From the NCBI GenBank assembly GCA_948437895.1, contig CAOJKK010000010.1, forward strand, positions 1 to 50,887: a stretch of DNA of 50,887 nt. Direction: 5' to 3'. Origin of the DNA: an uncultured Clostridium sp. Its GTDB lineage: Bacteria > Bacillota > Clostridia > TANB77 > CAG-508. The number at the start of each line of letters is the position of its first letter. The first letter of the stretch is position 1. Made by a program: the position numbers and the translations under genes. The notes beneath the pieces are model-generated. The model made no database searches. It was not told where the DNA came from and was given only the letters and a program-made list of their open reading frames with translations. This document shows positions 8,792 through 17,697 of the stretch, in pieces.

Positions 8792-9397
8792 ATGTTAGAA
8801 AATAAGTTAGGAATAACTAATCCAATAGAATTAGCAGAAATAGAAGAAAAAATAACAAAGAAAAAAGCAATTGAATTATTCGAAAAAGGAATATTAAGTT
8901 CTTTTGAAGTTGGAACTTTCAAAGGACTGGCTGAAATTCATAAGTATTTATTTAATGATGTTTATGAATTTGCAGGGAAAATAAGAACTGAAAATATTTC
9001 TAAAAGTAACTTTAGATTTGCTTCAGCAATGTACTTACAAGAGGCTTTAAATAAAATCGATAGCATGCCACAATCAAATTTTGATAATATCATAGAAAAA
9101 TATATTGAAATGAATATAGCTCATCCATTTAGAGAAGGAAATGGGAGAAGCGCAAGAATTTGGTTAGATATGATTTTAAAAAAAGAGCTTAATAAAGTAA
9201 TTGACTGGAGTAAAATAAATAAAGAAGATTATTTATTAGCAATGGAACGTAGTCCAATAAAAAATACTGAAATAAAGTTTTTACTACAAAATGCTTTGAC
9301 AGATAAAGTAAGTGATAGAGAAGTATACATGAAAGGTATTGATGCAAGTTATAATTATGAAGGATATAATTTATATAGTGCAGAAGACTTAAGATAG
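8792..9397 (+). CDS. Fic-domain protein, class III (C-terminal inhibitory motif)
   Basis: A 201-residue Fic protein. The catalytic motif H-P-F-R-E-G-N-G-R lies near residues 111-119, with the catalytic His and the Glu/Asn-Gly-Arg ATP-binding residues intact; the flap precedes it around residues 60-68. Class III Fic enzymes, such as NmFic, are self-inhibited by a C-terminal helix with [S/T]-x-x-x-E-[G/N]. Here S-Y-N-Y-E-G near residues 186-191 fits that position and pattern. AMPylation of a topoisomerase or another target is typical of the class. No separate antitoxin gene (FicA type) lies next to it, consistent with a cis inhibitor. RBS AGGAGG. Confidence 0.88.
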   Translation: MLENKLGITNPIELAEIEEKITKKKAIELFEKGILSSFEVGTFKGLAEIHKYLFNDVYEFAGKIRTENISKSNFRFASAMYLQEALNKIDSMPQSNFDNIIEKYIEMNIAHPFREGNGRSARIWLDMILKKELNKVIDWSKINKEDYLLAMERSPIKNTEIKFLLQNALTDKVSDREVYMKGIDASYNYEGYNLYSAEDLR

Positions 9398-9410
9398 ATT
9401 GGTAAAACAA

Positions 9411-9433
9411 AGTATTAAGAATTTCTTAATACT
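9411..9433. repeat. Inverted repeat after the Fic gene
   Basis: AGTATTAAGAA and TTCTTAATACT form a perfect dyad with a one-base centre. No T-run follows, so it may be a weak terminator or an operator for the next gene. The rest of 9398-9508 shows nothing else clear. Confidence 0.45.
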
Positions 9434-9508
9434 ATAATTGAGTAATAGACAATGAAGTTGTGAGAATATATAATTATTATTAAATAATAATTAGGATGGT
9501 AAAATGAA

Positions 9509-10552
9509 ATGAACAAGACAAAGAAACTAATAAGAAATTTAATATTATTTTTTGCATTAATTATATTAACATTTTCTATTATATTAAAAGATCAAGATGT
9601 GTCTCAGATATTTAATATATTAGGAACAGTGAAAAAAGAATATATATTAATTGCAATAGGTTGTATGTGTATATATATTATTTGCGATGCAATAAATATA
9701 GGAAGAACACTAAAGGCCTTAAAAGAAAAAAGTACATTTTTAAGGAATATAAAATATAGCTTGATAGGATTTTTCTTTAGCTCAGTGACACCTGCTGCAA
9801 GTGGTGGTCAGCCTATGCAAATATATTATATGCATAAAGAAAAAATATCAGTTGCAAGTTCAACCTTAGCACTTTTAATAAATTTAACATGTGTTCAAAT
9901 AGTTACAATTTCGGTTGCATTATTTAGTTTGATTTTTAACTATCAATATTTAAATAAATTTTTGGTAGGGTTTTTCATACTAGGAATAACTCTTAATTCA
10001 AGTGCATTAGCACTATTACTTATATCTATATTATCAAAGAGAATGACTAGAGGATTAATTAATATTACTATAAAGATCTTAAGATTATTTAAGGTAAAAA
10101 ATATTGATGATAAACAAGAAAAACTAGAAAATGAGTTGAAAAAATACCAAGACAGTAGCGAATATATAAAAACTAATAAACTAGTGATCTTGAAAAACCT
10201 TGTAACTACATATACTCAATATATAGTATATTATAGTATTTCGTATTGGGTATATTGTTCATTTGGACTTTCAGGACATACTGCTTTTGAAATAATAACT
10301 ATGCAATCAGTATTGTATGCAACAGTTTCTGGAATACCATCTCCAGGAGCAGTAGGGGTAAGTGAAGGTGGATATTTAGCAATATTTGAAACAGTTTTTC
10401 CAGGAACAATACTTAATAGTGCAATGTTATTAACTAGAGGAGTTAATTTCTACTTATTTGTAGCAATTAGTGCTATAATAGTTATAATAAATGCAATGAG
10501 AGAAAAACAACAGCAAGAAAATGAAATTTATGAAATAGAAGAAAAGGAGTAA
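9509..10552 (+). CDS. Lysylphosphatidylglycerol-synthase-TM/flippase-like protein (UPF0104)
   Basis: A 347-residue integral membrane protein with about 8 predicted helices, matching the LPG synthase TM (flippase-like, UPF0104) family. The hallmark S-x-x-x-P-A-A-S-G-G-Q-P-M-Q segment lies near residue 95, and the later S-G-I-P-S-P-G-A-V-G-V-S-E-G motif near residue 275. There is no soluble MprF aminoacyltransferase domain, so it is the flippase-like half alone. The acidic tail is cytoplasmic. The next gene, a GtrII-like membrane protein, starts 6 bases later, suggesting a lipid-linked glycan or lipid-modification pair. Confidence 0.83.
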   Translation: MNKTKKLIRNLILFFALIILTFSIILKDQDVSQIFNILGTVKKEYILIAIGCMCIYIICDAINIGRTLKALKEKSTFLRNIKYSLIGFFFSSVTPAASGGQPMQIYYMHKEKISVASSTLALLINLTCVQIVTISVALFSLIFNYQYLNKFLVGFFILGITLNSSALALLLISILSKRMTRGLINITIKILRLFKVKNIDDKQEKLENELKKYQDSSEYIKTNKLVILKNLVTTYTQYIVYYSISYWVYCSFGLSGHTAFEIITMQSVLYATVSGIPSPGAVGVSEGGYLAIFETVFPGTILNSAMLLTRGVNFYLFVAISAIIVIINAMREKQQQENEIYEIEEKE

Positions 10553-10558
10553 ATTACT

Positions 10559-12100
10559 GTGAAAGAAATATACAAAGAATATAAAAATAATATTAAATAC
10601 TTACTTAATAATAAAGTATATATTTTTTCTATAATACTTGTTGCGGTATTATCATATGGATTTGCAATAACCAATTTTTCAGTAGGAATAGATGATTTAT
10701 GTTTTGATAGATATGTTACAGGAAGCTATATATTATCTGCTGGTAGATGGGGAACAACAGCTCTATATGCAATAGCACAAATATTTAAATTTACACCGTT
10801 TTGGTTAGAAATGGTAGTTACTTTGATAACTGTAGGAATGGGGATTGTATTTGCAGCATTTTTAAAAAAGGAATGTTCTAATAGATTGAAGAACATACAT
10901 TATATAATAGCAACATCAATACTTATTTCATATCCAATATTACATCAGTCTTTTATATATCAGAGTACAAATCTTTCTGTAATTATAAGTAATTTAGTAT
11001 TGATGATAACTCCTATAATAATATATGAGAGTTTTTCAAAAAACAAAAACTTAAAACTATATTTTTTAATTGCAATAATCTTACCATTTTTTATATCAAT
11101 GTATGAATCATGTTGTCAAACATATATATGTATGATGTTCATAATTGCATTTATTAGAATATTTAACAATAAAAAAGATAAAAATGATGATACAAAGTTT
11201 GTCATAAAATATATCTTATTAAGCATAATTATCCTTACTGGAGCCTTAATAATAAATTCTGGTATTTGTTATATAATAAAAAACATATTAAATAATAAAG
11301 GATTATTAGAAATAGATTACTCATCAAAAGGAATACCATGGCTAAACTTTAAGAATAATAATGTGTTAGAGATGTTAAAAAATAACGTTGGAGTAAAAAT
11401 AGCAGAAGATTTTAGAAATTTGTCATATATTAGAAATTTTATTATTTTAGCATTAATTTGTTTGTTGTTTACTATCATAGAGGCAGTAAAGAAAAAGAAA
11501 TTTATATTAATACCATTAATGATATGTGTAATATTGTCTAATTTTATAATAAATCTATTGCAGGTTAGAATATTATATAGAATAGATACATCTTGGAGTA
11601 TAGCAATAGCATTTTTTGCTGTATTTATATTAATGAATATAAACGAAAAGACAATTAATAATATAATGTCTGCATTATTTTGTATAATTATATTATTTCA
11701 AACAAAACAAATGAATCAAGCCTTCTATAATGATTATATAAGATATCAAAAAGAAGCTAATTATGCATATAGTTTAGCAAATGGAATAATAGCTAAGTGT
11801 GAAGATACAAATAAACCTTTAGTATATTTATATAAAAAACATGATGGAACTCATCAGAACCAGATAAACGCTGATAATGGTTGGAGTTTAATTAATTGGT
11901 CATCTTGGGCATTTGGAGAGCCAGGTTCTGAAATGACAAAGTTTATAAACTCATTAGGATACAATTTTAATATTGCTACAAATGAACAAAGAGGAGAAGT
12001 AATAAATGACTTGAATAATTCTAGCTTTGAATTAAAGAATGATGAAAATATATATGAAACAGATAAATATATTGTGATTGTAATGGATATTAATATTTAG
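10559..12100 (+). CDS. GtrII-like membrane glucosyltransferase
   Basis: A 513-residue polytopic membrane protein starting at GTG after AAAAGGAG. The N-terminal extracytoplasmic motif (S-V-G-I-D-D-L-C-F-D-R-Y, near residue 41) carries the acidic residues expected of GT-C enzymes and resembles the GtrII glucosyltransferase family, with R-W-G in the next loop. About ten hydrophobic segments are followed by a C-terminal extracytoplasmic domain of roughly 120 residues. A role in adding glucose from a lipid carrier to an envelope glycan is likely by family; the acceptor is unknown. Confidence 0.7.
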   Translation: MKEIYKEYKNNIKYLLNNKVYIFSIILVAVLSYGFAITNFSVGIDDLCFDRYVTGSYILSAGRWGTTALYAIAQIFKFTPFWLEMVVTLITVGMGIVFAAFLKKECSNRLKNIHYIIATSILISYPILHQSFIYQSTNLSVIISNLVLMITPIIIYESFSKNKNLKLYFLIAIILPFFISMYESCCQTYICMMFIIAFIRIFNNKKDKNDDTKFVIKYILLSIIILTGALIINSGICYIIKNILNNKGLLEIDYSSKGIPWLNFKNNNVLEMLKNNVGVKIAEDFRNLSYIRNFIILALICLLFTIIEAVKKKKFILIPLMICVILSNFIINLLQVRILYRIDTSWSIAIAFFAVFILMNINEKTINNIMSALFCIIILFQTKQMNQAFYNDYIRYQKEANYAYSLANGIIAKCEDTNKPLVYLYKKHDGTHQNQINADNGWSLINWSSWAFGEPGSEMTKFINSLGYNFNIATNEQRGEVINDLNNSSFELKNDENIYETDKYIVIVMDINI

Positions 12101-12109
12101 GAGGTAATT

Positions 12110-14758
12110 TTGGACAAGTTAGTTTTAATAGATGGAAATAGTATAATAAACAGAGCGTTTTATGGAATAATGGGAAATAAAATGCTAATGACAGAAGATG
12201 GAACATACACAAATGCTGTTTATGGATTTTTAGCAATTTTATTTAAAATATTAGAAGATATAGAACCTAAATATCTAGCAGTAGCATTTGACTTAAAAGT
12301 ACCTACTAAAAGGCATGAAATGTATGATAAGTACAAAGCAAATAGAAAAGGTATGCCAGATGAACTAGCTGCTCAAATGCCAATATTAAAAGATGTTTTA
12401 AGAGCTATGAATATTTGTATAATAGAAAAAGAAGGTTATGAAGCAGATGATATACTAGGAACACTTGCTAAATGGGGACAAAAGGAAAATTTAGATGTTA
12501 CTGTTTTAACTGGTGATAGAGATAGTTTTCAATTAATTGATACAAATATAAAAGTAAGAATTCCTAGAACAAAAATGGGAAAAACTGAAACAGAGGATTA
12601 TACAATAGAAAAAATAAAAGAAGAATATGGTGTTGAACCATTGGATTTAATAGAAGTAAAAGGACTTATGGGAGATACATCTGATAATATACCAGGAGTT
12701 CCAGGAGTAGGAGAAAAAACAGCATTAAATCTAATAAGAGAATTTAAAAATATAGATGGAGTTTATGAAAATATAGACAAGCAAAAAGGAAAATTAAAAG
12801 AAAGATTAGAAGAAAACAAGGAACTTGCGTATCTTTCAAGAACTCTAGGTACTATAGATATAAATGCACCCATTGAAAAAGACTTGGGAGTATTAGAAAA
12901 TGAAGAATGGAACAAAGAAGCAGTACTAGAAATATTTAAAAAACTTAAATTTAATAGATTTATTTCTAGATTTAATTTACAAAGCGATTCTAATAATGAC
13001 ACTTCAGAAAAACAAGAAGAAATAAAATATGAAAGAGATATAGATGATAAAACATTAGGAAACTTAAAAGAAGAAATATCAAATAGCAAAATAATGTATT
13101 ACTATTTGGAAGATAAAAATTTCATAATATATTCTGAAGCAATGAAACAAGCATGCTATATTAACAACTTGAATGACTTTAAAGAAATATTCGAGAACAA
13201 AGATATTTTAAAATGTGGATACAAACAAAAAGAAGAATATATTAAATTATGGAAAAATAACATTGATGCTAAAAACTTAATGTTTGATATATCAATTGCA
13301 GGATATATATTGAACTCTAATATAAACAAATACACAATTGAATACTTAGCAAATGAATATTTAAGTTTTGATGTTAATGAATATTTATCAAATGAAGAAA
13401 CAGTAGAAGAAAAAACAAATCAAATAAATCTATTTGACAGTATAGAAGATAATAAAGAAAAGTCAGATAATAACTATGTGTATGCATATTTAATATATAA
13501 GCTATATAATGTTTTAAAAGAAAAAATGAATAGCGAGAATAGTTTAGAACTATTTGAAAAAATAGAAATGCCACTTGTAGAAGTTTTAGCAAGTATGCAA
13601 TATGAAGGAATATATATAGATAAAGAAGAGCTTTTAGAATATGGAAGAGAACTTCAAACGAAAATAGATGTACTAACTAGAGAAATATATGAATTAACAG
13701 GAGAAGAGTTTAATATAAATTCTACAAAACAATTAGGAGAAGTTTTATTTGAAAAATTAAAACTAACTGTTAAAAAGAAAACAAAAACAGGATACTCAAC
13801 AGATGTAGATGTTTTAGAGAAAATAAAAAATGAACATCCAGTAATTGAAAAAATATTAGAATATAGACAACTAGTAAAACTTAATTCTACTTATGTAGAA
13901 GGATTAATTCCATATATAGATGAAACAAGTAGAATTCATTCTAAATTCCATCAAACAGTTACAACAACAGGAAGAATTAGTAGTACAGATCCAAATCTTC
14001 AAAACATACCAACAAGAATGGAACTTGGAAAGAAACTAAGAAAAGTATTTAAACCAAAAGAAGGAGCAATATATGTTGATGCAGATTATTCTCAAATAGA
14101 ACTAAGGGTACTTGCTCATATTTCACAAGATAAGAATATGATAGATGCATTCAACAATGATGAAGATATACATCTGCAAGCCGCTTCTAAAGTATTTAAC
14201 ACACCAATAGATGAAGTTACAAAGCAGCAAAGGTCAAATGCTAAAGCAGTTAATTTTGGAATAGTATATGGTATTAGTGATTTTGGACTTGGAGAACAAC
14301 TGGGAGTATCAAGAAAAAAAGCAAAAGAATATATAGAACAATATCTTGAAAAATATAATGGTATAAAAGAATTTATGACAGACATAGTTGAAGATACAAA
14401 AGAGAAAGGTTATGTAGAAACTCTTTATCATAGAAGAAGATATGTTCCAGAATTAAAATCAAACAACTATATGGTAAGACAATTTGGCGGAAGAGTAGCA
14501 ATGAATACGCCAATACAAGGTACTGCTGCTGATATTATGAAACTTGCAATGATAAATGTATATAACAAGTTAAAAGAAGAGAATTTAAAATCTAAAATTA
14601 TTGTTCAAGTGCATGATGAATTACTAATAGAAACAAATTTAGATGAAGAAAAACAAGTAAAAGAAATATTACAAACAGAAATGGAAAATGTAATTAAAAT
14701 AGATGTTCCATTAAAAGCTGAAGTTTCAGAGGGGTATTCGTGGTACGAAGCGAAATAA
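12110..14758 (+). CDS. polA: DNA polymerase I
   Basis: An 882-residue repair and replication polymerase. The start is TTG after AGGAGG. Residues 1 to about 290 form the 5'-3' exonuclease/flap domain (V-L-I-D-G-N-S-I; G-D-T-S-D-N-I-P-G-V-P-G-V-G helix-hairpin-helix). Residues of about 305-460 occupy the place of the 3'-5' exonuclease but lack its D-x-E motif, so proofreading is probably lost, as in many Bacillota. The polymerase domain has motif A D-A-D-Y-S-Q-I-E-L-R near 658, the O-helix R-x-x-x-K-x-x-x-F-G-x-x-Y-G near 705 and motif C Q-V-H-D-E near 843. It is complete. Confidence 0.97.
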   Translation: MDKLVLIDGNSIINRAFYGIMGNKMLMTEDGTYTNAVYGFLAILFKILEDIEPKYLAVAFDLKVPTKRHEMYDKYKANRKGMPDELAAQMPILKDVLRAMNICIIEKEGYEADDILGTLAKWGQKENLDVTVLTGDRDSFQLIDTNIKVRIPRTKMGKTETEDYTIEKIKEEYGVEPLDLIEVKGLMGDTSDNIPGVPGVGEKTALNLIREFKNIDGVYENIDKQKGKLKERLEENKELAYLSRTLGTIDINAPIEKDLGVLENEEWNKEAVLEIFKKLKFNRFISRFNLQSDSNNDTSEKQEEIKYERDIDDKTLGNLKEEISNSKIMYYYLEDKNFIIYSEAMKQACYINNLNDFKEIFENKDILKCGYKQKEEYIKLWKNNIDAKNLMFDISIAGYILNSNINKYTIEYLANEYLSFDVNEYLSNEETVEEKTNQINLFDSIEDNKEKSDNNYVYAYLIYKLYNVLKEKMNSENSLELFEKIEMPLVEVLASMQYEGIYIDKEELLEYGRELQTKIDVLTREIYELTGEEFNINSTKQLGEVLFEKLKLTVKKKTKTGYSTDVDVLEKIKNEHPVIEKILEYRQLVKLNSTYVEGLIPYIDETSRIHSKFHQTVTTTGRISSTDPNLQNIPTRMELGKKLRKVFKPKEGAIYVDADYSQIELRVLAHISQDKNMIDAFNNDEDIHLQAASKVFNTPIDEVTKQQRSNAKAVNFGIVYGISDFGLGEQLGVSRKKAKEYIEQYLEKYNGIKEFMTDIVEDTKEKGYVETLYHRRRYVPELKSNNYMVRQFGGRVAMNTPIQGTAADIMKLAMINVYNKLKEENLKSKIIVQVHDELLIETNLDEEKQVKEILQTEMENVIKIDVPLKAEVSEGYSWYEAK

Positions 14759-14801
14759 ATAATATACAAATACAAAAGAAGAATTGAAAAGGAGCAAATA
14801 A

Positions 14802-15365
14802 TTGAAAAAACTAATTAAATTTTTAACAATATTAATAATACTTTTAGCAATATATTTTATCCTATTTAGAATATTAGAAGTGGATAAAGAGGTAATGAAA
14901 AAGATATATCCACTTAAATATAGTGAATATGTAGAAAAATATGCTAAAGAATATAAAATAGATCCATATATGGTATATGCAATAATAAAAGCGGAGAGCA
15001 ATTTTAATGAAAATGCTAAATCTTCTAGTAAAGCTATTGGATTGATGCAGATAATGGAAGCTACAGCAATAGAAACAGCAAACAAAATGGATTTGAATGT
15101 AGAAGAGAAGGATTTGTTTGATCCAGAATTGAATATAAAAATAGGACTTAAATATTTTACGGATTTACTAAAAAAATATGATGATAATTATTATCTTGCA
15201 ATTATTGCATATAATGCAGGAATAGGAAATGTAGATAAATGGATAGATGATGGTACTATAAAAAAGGATGCATCAGATATAGAGAATGTTCCTTTTAGAG
15301 AAACAAACAATTATGTAAGAAAAATATTAAGAGATTATGATATATATAAAGAATTATATAAATAA
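14802..15365 (+). CDS. Membrane-anchored lytic transglycosylase (SLT family)
   Basis: A 187-residue protein: an N-terminal hydrophobic anchor (residues about 5-25) followed by a lysozyme-like SLT domain. The catalytic Glu is in I-I-K-A-E-S-N-F near residue 66, followed by G-L-M-Q-I-M near 84 and A-Y-N-A-G-I-G-N-V near 143, all diagnostic. It would cleave peptidoglycan glycan strands to anhydro-muropeptides outside the membrane. The start is TTG after AAAAGGAG. It lies 43 bases after polA and is followed by a terminator. Confidence 0.9.
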   Translation: MKKLIKFLTILIILLAIYFILFRILEVDKEVMKKIYPLKYSEYVEKYAKEYKIDPYMVYAIIKAESNFNENAKSSSKAIGLMQIMEATAIETANKMDLNVEEKDLFDPELNIKIGLKYFTDLLKKYDDNYYLAIIAYNAGIGNVDKWIDDGTIKKDASDIENVPFRETNNYVRKILRDYDIYKELYK

Positions 15366-15398
15366 TAAATGTGCAGATGAACAAATTAATAAAATATA

Positions 15399-15436
15399 TA
15401 GAGATTATTACAACAATGTTCTAATCTCTATTTTTA
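15399..15436 (+). terminator. Terminator after the lytic transglycosylase
   Basis: TAGAGATTA and TAATCTCTA form the stem with a 14-base loop, followed by TTTTTATATA. Confidence 0.8.
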
Positions 15437-15470
15437 TATATACATATAATTAAAAAATACTTAAATTTTA

Positions 15471-15499
15471 TTGTTATAACAAATCGTTTGATATATAAT
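15471..15499 (+). promoter_or_regulatory. Promoter for galE
   Basis: TTGTTA and TATAAT are separated by 17 bases, 51 bases upstream of the galE start codon. Confidence 0.6.
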
Positions 15500-15550
15500 A
15501 GAACAAATAATATATTGTAAGAGTAAATATTTAGAAAGGGGATAAAAAGT

Positions 15551-16552
15551 ATGTCAATTTTAGTAACTGGTGGAGCAGGATACATAGGAAGCCATACAGT
15601 AGTAGAATTATTGGGCAGAGATGAAGACATAGTTATAGTAGATAACTTTGTAAATAGTAAACCAGAGGTGTTAGAAAAAATAAGAAAAATAACAGGGAAA
15701 GATTTTAAGTTTTACGAAGTTGATTTATTAGATGAAGAAAATTTAAATAAGGTTTTTGAAGAAAACAATATAGAATCTGTAATACATTTTGCAGGATTAA
15801 AAGCAGTAGGGGAATCTGTTCAAAAACCAATCGAATATTATCATAATAATATAACAGGAACATTAATTCTATTAAAGTTAATGAAAAAATATGGTTGTAA
15901 GAAAATAGTATTTAGTTCTTCTGCAACAGTATATGGAGAACCAGAAATGATTCCTATAACTGAAGATTGCAAAACAGGAGGAACAACAAATCCTTATGGA
16001 ACAACAAAACTATTTATAGAAAGAATTTTGCAAGATGTTTATGTAGCAGATAATGAATTTAGTATAGCTTTACTAAGATATTTCAATCCAATTGGGGCAC
16101 ATGAGAGTGGGTTAATTGGAGAAGATCCAAATGATATACCAAATAATCTTATGCCATATATAACTGGAGTTGCATCTGGAAAGTTAGAGATATTAAGTGT
16201 ATTTGGAAATGATTATCCAACAGAAGATGGAACAGGTGTAAGAGATTACATACATGTTGTAGACTTAGCTAAAGGACATTTAAAAGCTTTAGATAAAATA
16301 AGAGGAGAAGCGGGTGTACAAATATATAATCTAGGAACAGGGAATGGATATTCAGTATTAGATTTAGTAAAAACATTTGAAAAAGTAAACAATGTAGAAG
16401 TAAAATATAAAATAGTAGGAAGAAGAGCAGGAGATATCGCTAAGTGTTATGCAGATCCTTCTAAAGCAAAAAGAGAAATAAATTGGGTAGCTGAAAAAGG
16501 AATAGAAGATATGTGCAAAGATGCATGGAATTTTATAATTACAAACAAATAG
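15551..16552 (+). CDS. galE: UDP-glucose 4-epimerase
   Basis: A 333-residue extended short-chain dehydrogenase that interconverts UDP-glucose and UDP-galactose. The N-terminal NAD-binding motif G-G-A-G-Y-I-G-S is at residues 8-15. The catalytic Ser and Y-x-x-x-K pair are seen in S-S-S-A-T-V-Y-G and N-P-Y-G-T-T-K near residues 120-153. The C-terminal substrate segment (R-R-A-G-D-I) is near 293. The start follows AGAAAGGGG. It supplies sugar nucleotides for envelope glycans; several glycosyltransferases are encoded in the window. The next gene begins 17 bases later. Confidence 0.96.
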   Translation: MSILVTGGAGYIGSHTVVELLGRDEDIVIVDNFVNSKPEVLEKIRKITGKDFKFYEVDLLDEENLNKVFEENNIESVIHFAGLKAVGESVQKPIEYYHNNITGTLILLKLMKKYGCKKIVFSSSATVYGEPEMIPITEDCKTGGTTNPYGTTKLFIERILQDVYVADNEFSIALLRYFNPIGAHESGLIGEDPNDIPNNLMPYITGVASGKLEILSVFGNDYPTEDGTGVRDYIHVVDLAKGHLKALDKIRGEAGVQIYNLGTGNGYSVLDLVKTFEKVNNVEVKYKIVGRRAGDIAKCYADPSKAKREINWVAEKGIEDMCKDAWNFIITNK

Positions 16553-16569
16553 TCTAGAAAGGAAGAATA

Positions 16570-17643
16570 ATGGAAAAAGTAAAAAAAGTATTAAATCATA
16601 TATTTATAGATGGACTAACAGGAATGGCATGGGGACTATTCGCAACATTAATAATAGGTCTTATATTAACACAAATTGGAGGATTTATTCCTAATAAATT
16701 TGGAAGTTTGATAGTTACAATAGGAAAAATAGCGTCAGCTTTAACAGGGGCAGGTATTGGAATAGGAGTTGCTACTAAATTTAAATCAGGTACATATGTA
16801 ACAGTTTCAGCAGCAATAGCTGGTATGATTGGAGCGTTTGCAACACAGATACTTGCAGGTAAAGTATTTACAGATGCAGGAGTAATTGTATTTTCAGGAC
16901 CAGGAGAACCATTAGGAGCATTTATTGCAGCATTAGTAGGAATAGAAATAGGAAATCTAGTAACAGGAAAAACAAAAGTAGATATTATTTTAGTACCACT
17001 TGCAACAATACTTTCTGGAGCGTTAGTTGGATTATTAATAGGTCCTACAATATCTAATTTCATGACAGCTTTAGGGGCATTAATAAATTGGTCTGTTGAA
17101 AGACAACCAATATTAATGGGAATACTAGTATCAGTAATAATGGGTATGATTTTAACGCTTCCAATAAGTTCTGCAGCAATTGCAATTATATTAAACTTAA
17201 ATGGATTAGCTGCAGGTGCCGCAACAGTTGGATGTTGTGCGAATATGATAGGATTTGCAGTAGCTAGTTTTAAAGAAAACAAATTTGGAGGATTAATTTC
17301 ACAAGGACTAGGAACATCAATGCTTCAAGTACCAAATATAATGAAAAAGCCAGTGATTTGGCTTCCAGCAATAATAGCAAGTGCTGTGCTTGGACCTTTA
17401 TCCACCACTGTATTTAATATGACAAATAATGCATCAGGTGCAGGAATGGGAACATCAGGATTAGTTGGTCAATTTATGACATGGCAAACAATGAGTGGAA
17501 TAGAAACACCAATAATATTATTAATTAAAATATTAGTATTACATTTCATACTACCAGGATTAATTGCATGGTTTGTATCATATATATTAAGAAAGAAAAA
17601 TATAATAAAAGATGGAGATATGAAATTACAATCTGATAATTAA
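16570..17643 (+). CDS. PTS-type IIC-like sugar permease (PTS_EIIC_2)
   Basis: A 357-residue membrane protein with about nine hydrophobic, Gly/Ala-rich segments. It resembles the PTS_EIIC_2 family of stand-alone membrane components with no attached IIA or IIB domain. Motifs include G-A-G-I-G-I-G-V-A near residue 60 and the conserved C-C-A-N-M-I-G-F-A near 219. No HPr-dependent partners are encoded beside it, so PTS-coupled transport is unproven; this family is often annotated only as a regulator-like or thiosulfate/sugar permease. It is probably cotranscribed with galE. Confidence 0.78.
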   Translation: MEKVKKVLNHIFIDGLTGMAWGLFATLIIGLILTQIGGFIPNKFGSLIVTIGKIASALTGAGIGIGVATKFKSGTYVTVSAAIAGMIGAFATQILAGKVFTDAGVIVFSGPGEPLGAFIAALVGIEIGNLVTGKTKVDIILVPLATILSGALVGLLIGPTISNFMTALGALINWSVERQPILMGILVSVIMGMILTLPISSAAIAIILNLNGLAAGAATVGCCANMIGFAVASFKENKFGGLISQGLGTSMLQVPNIMKKPVIWLPAIIASAVLGPLSTTVFNMTNNASGAGMGTSGLVGQFMTWQTMSGIETPIILLIKILVLHFILPGLIAWFVSYILRKKNIIKDGDMKLQSDN

Positions 17644-17655
17644 AAGATAATAAAT

Positions 17656-17696
17656 AAAAGCCTCATCTGTTTAGAGTAACAGGTAAGGCTTTTTGT
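17656..17696. terminator. Bidirectional terminator between the IIC gene and nicotinate phosphoribosyltransferase
   Basis: AAAAGCCT and AGGCTTTT pair around an inner stem (CTGTT/AACAG). There are T-rich tails in both directions, and the convergent genes end on either side. Confidence 0.85.
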
Positions 17697-17697
17697 T

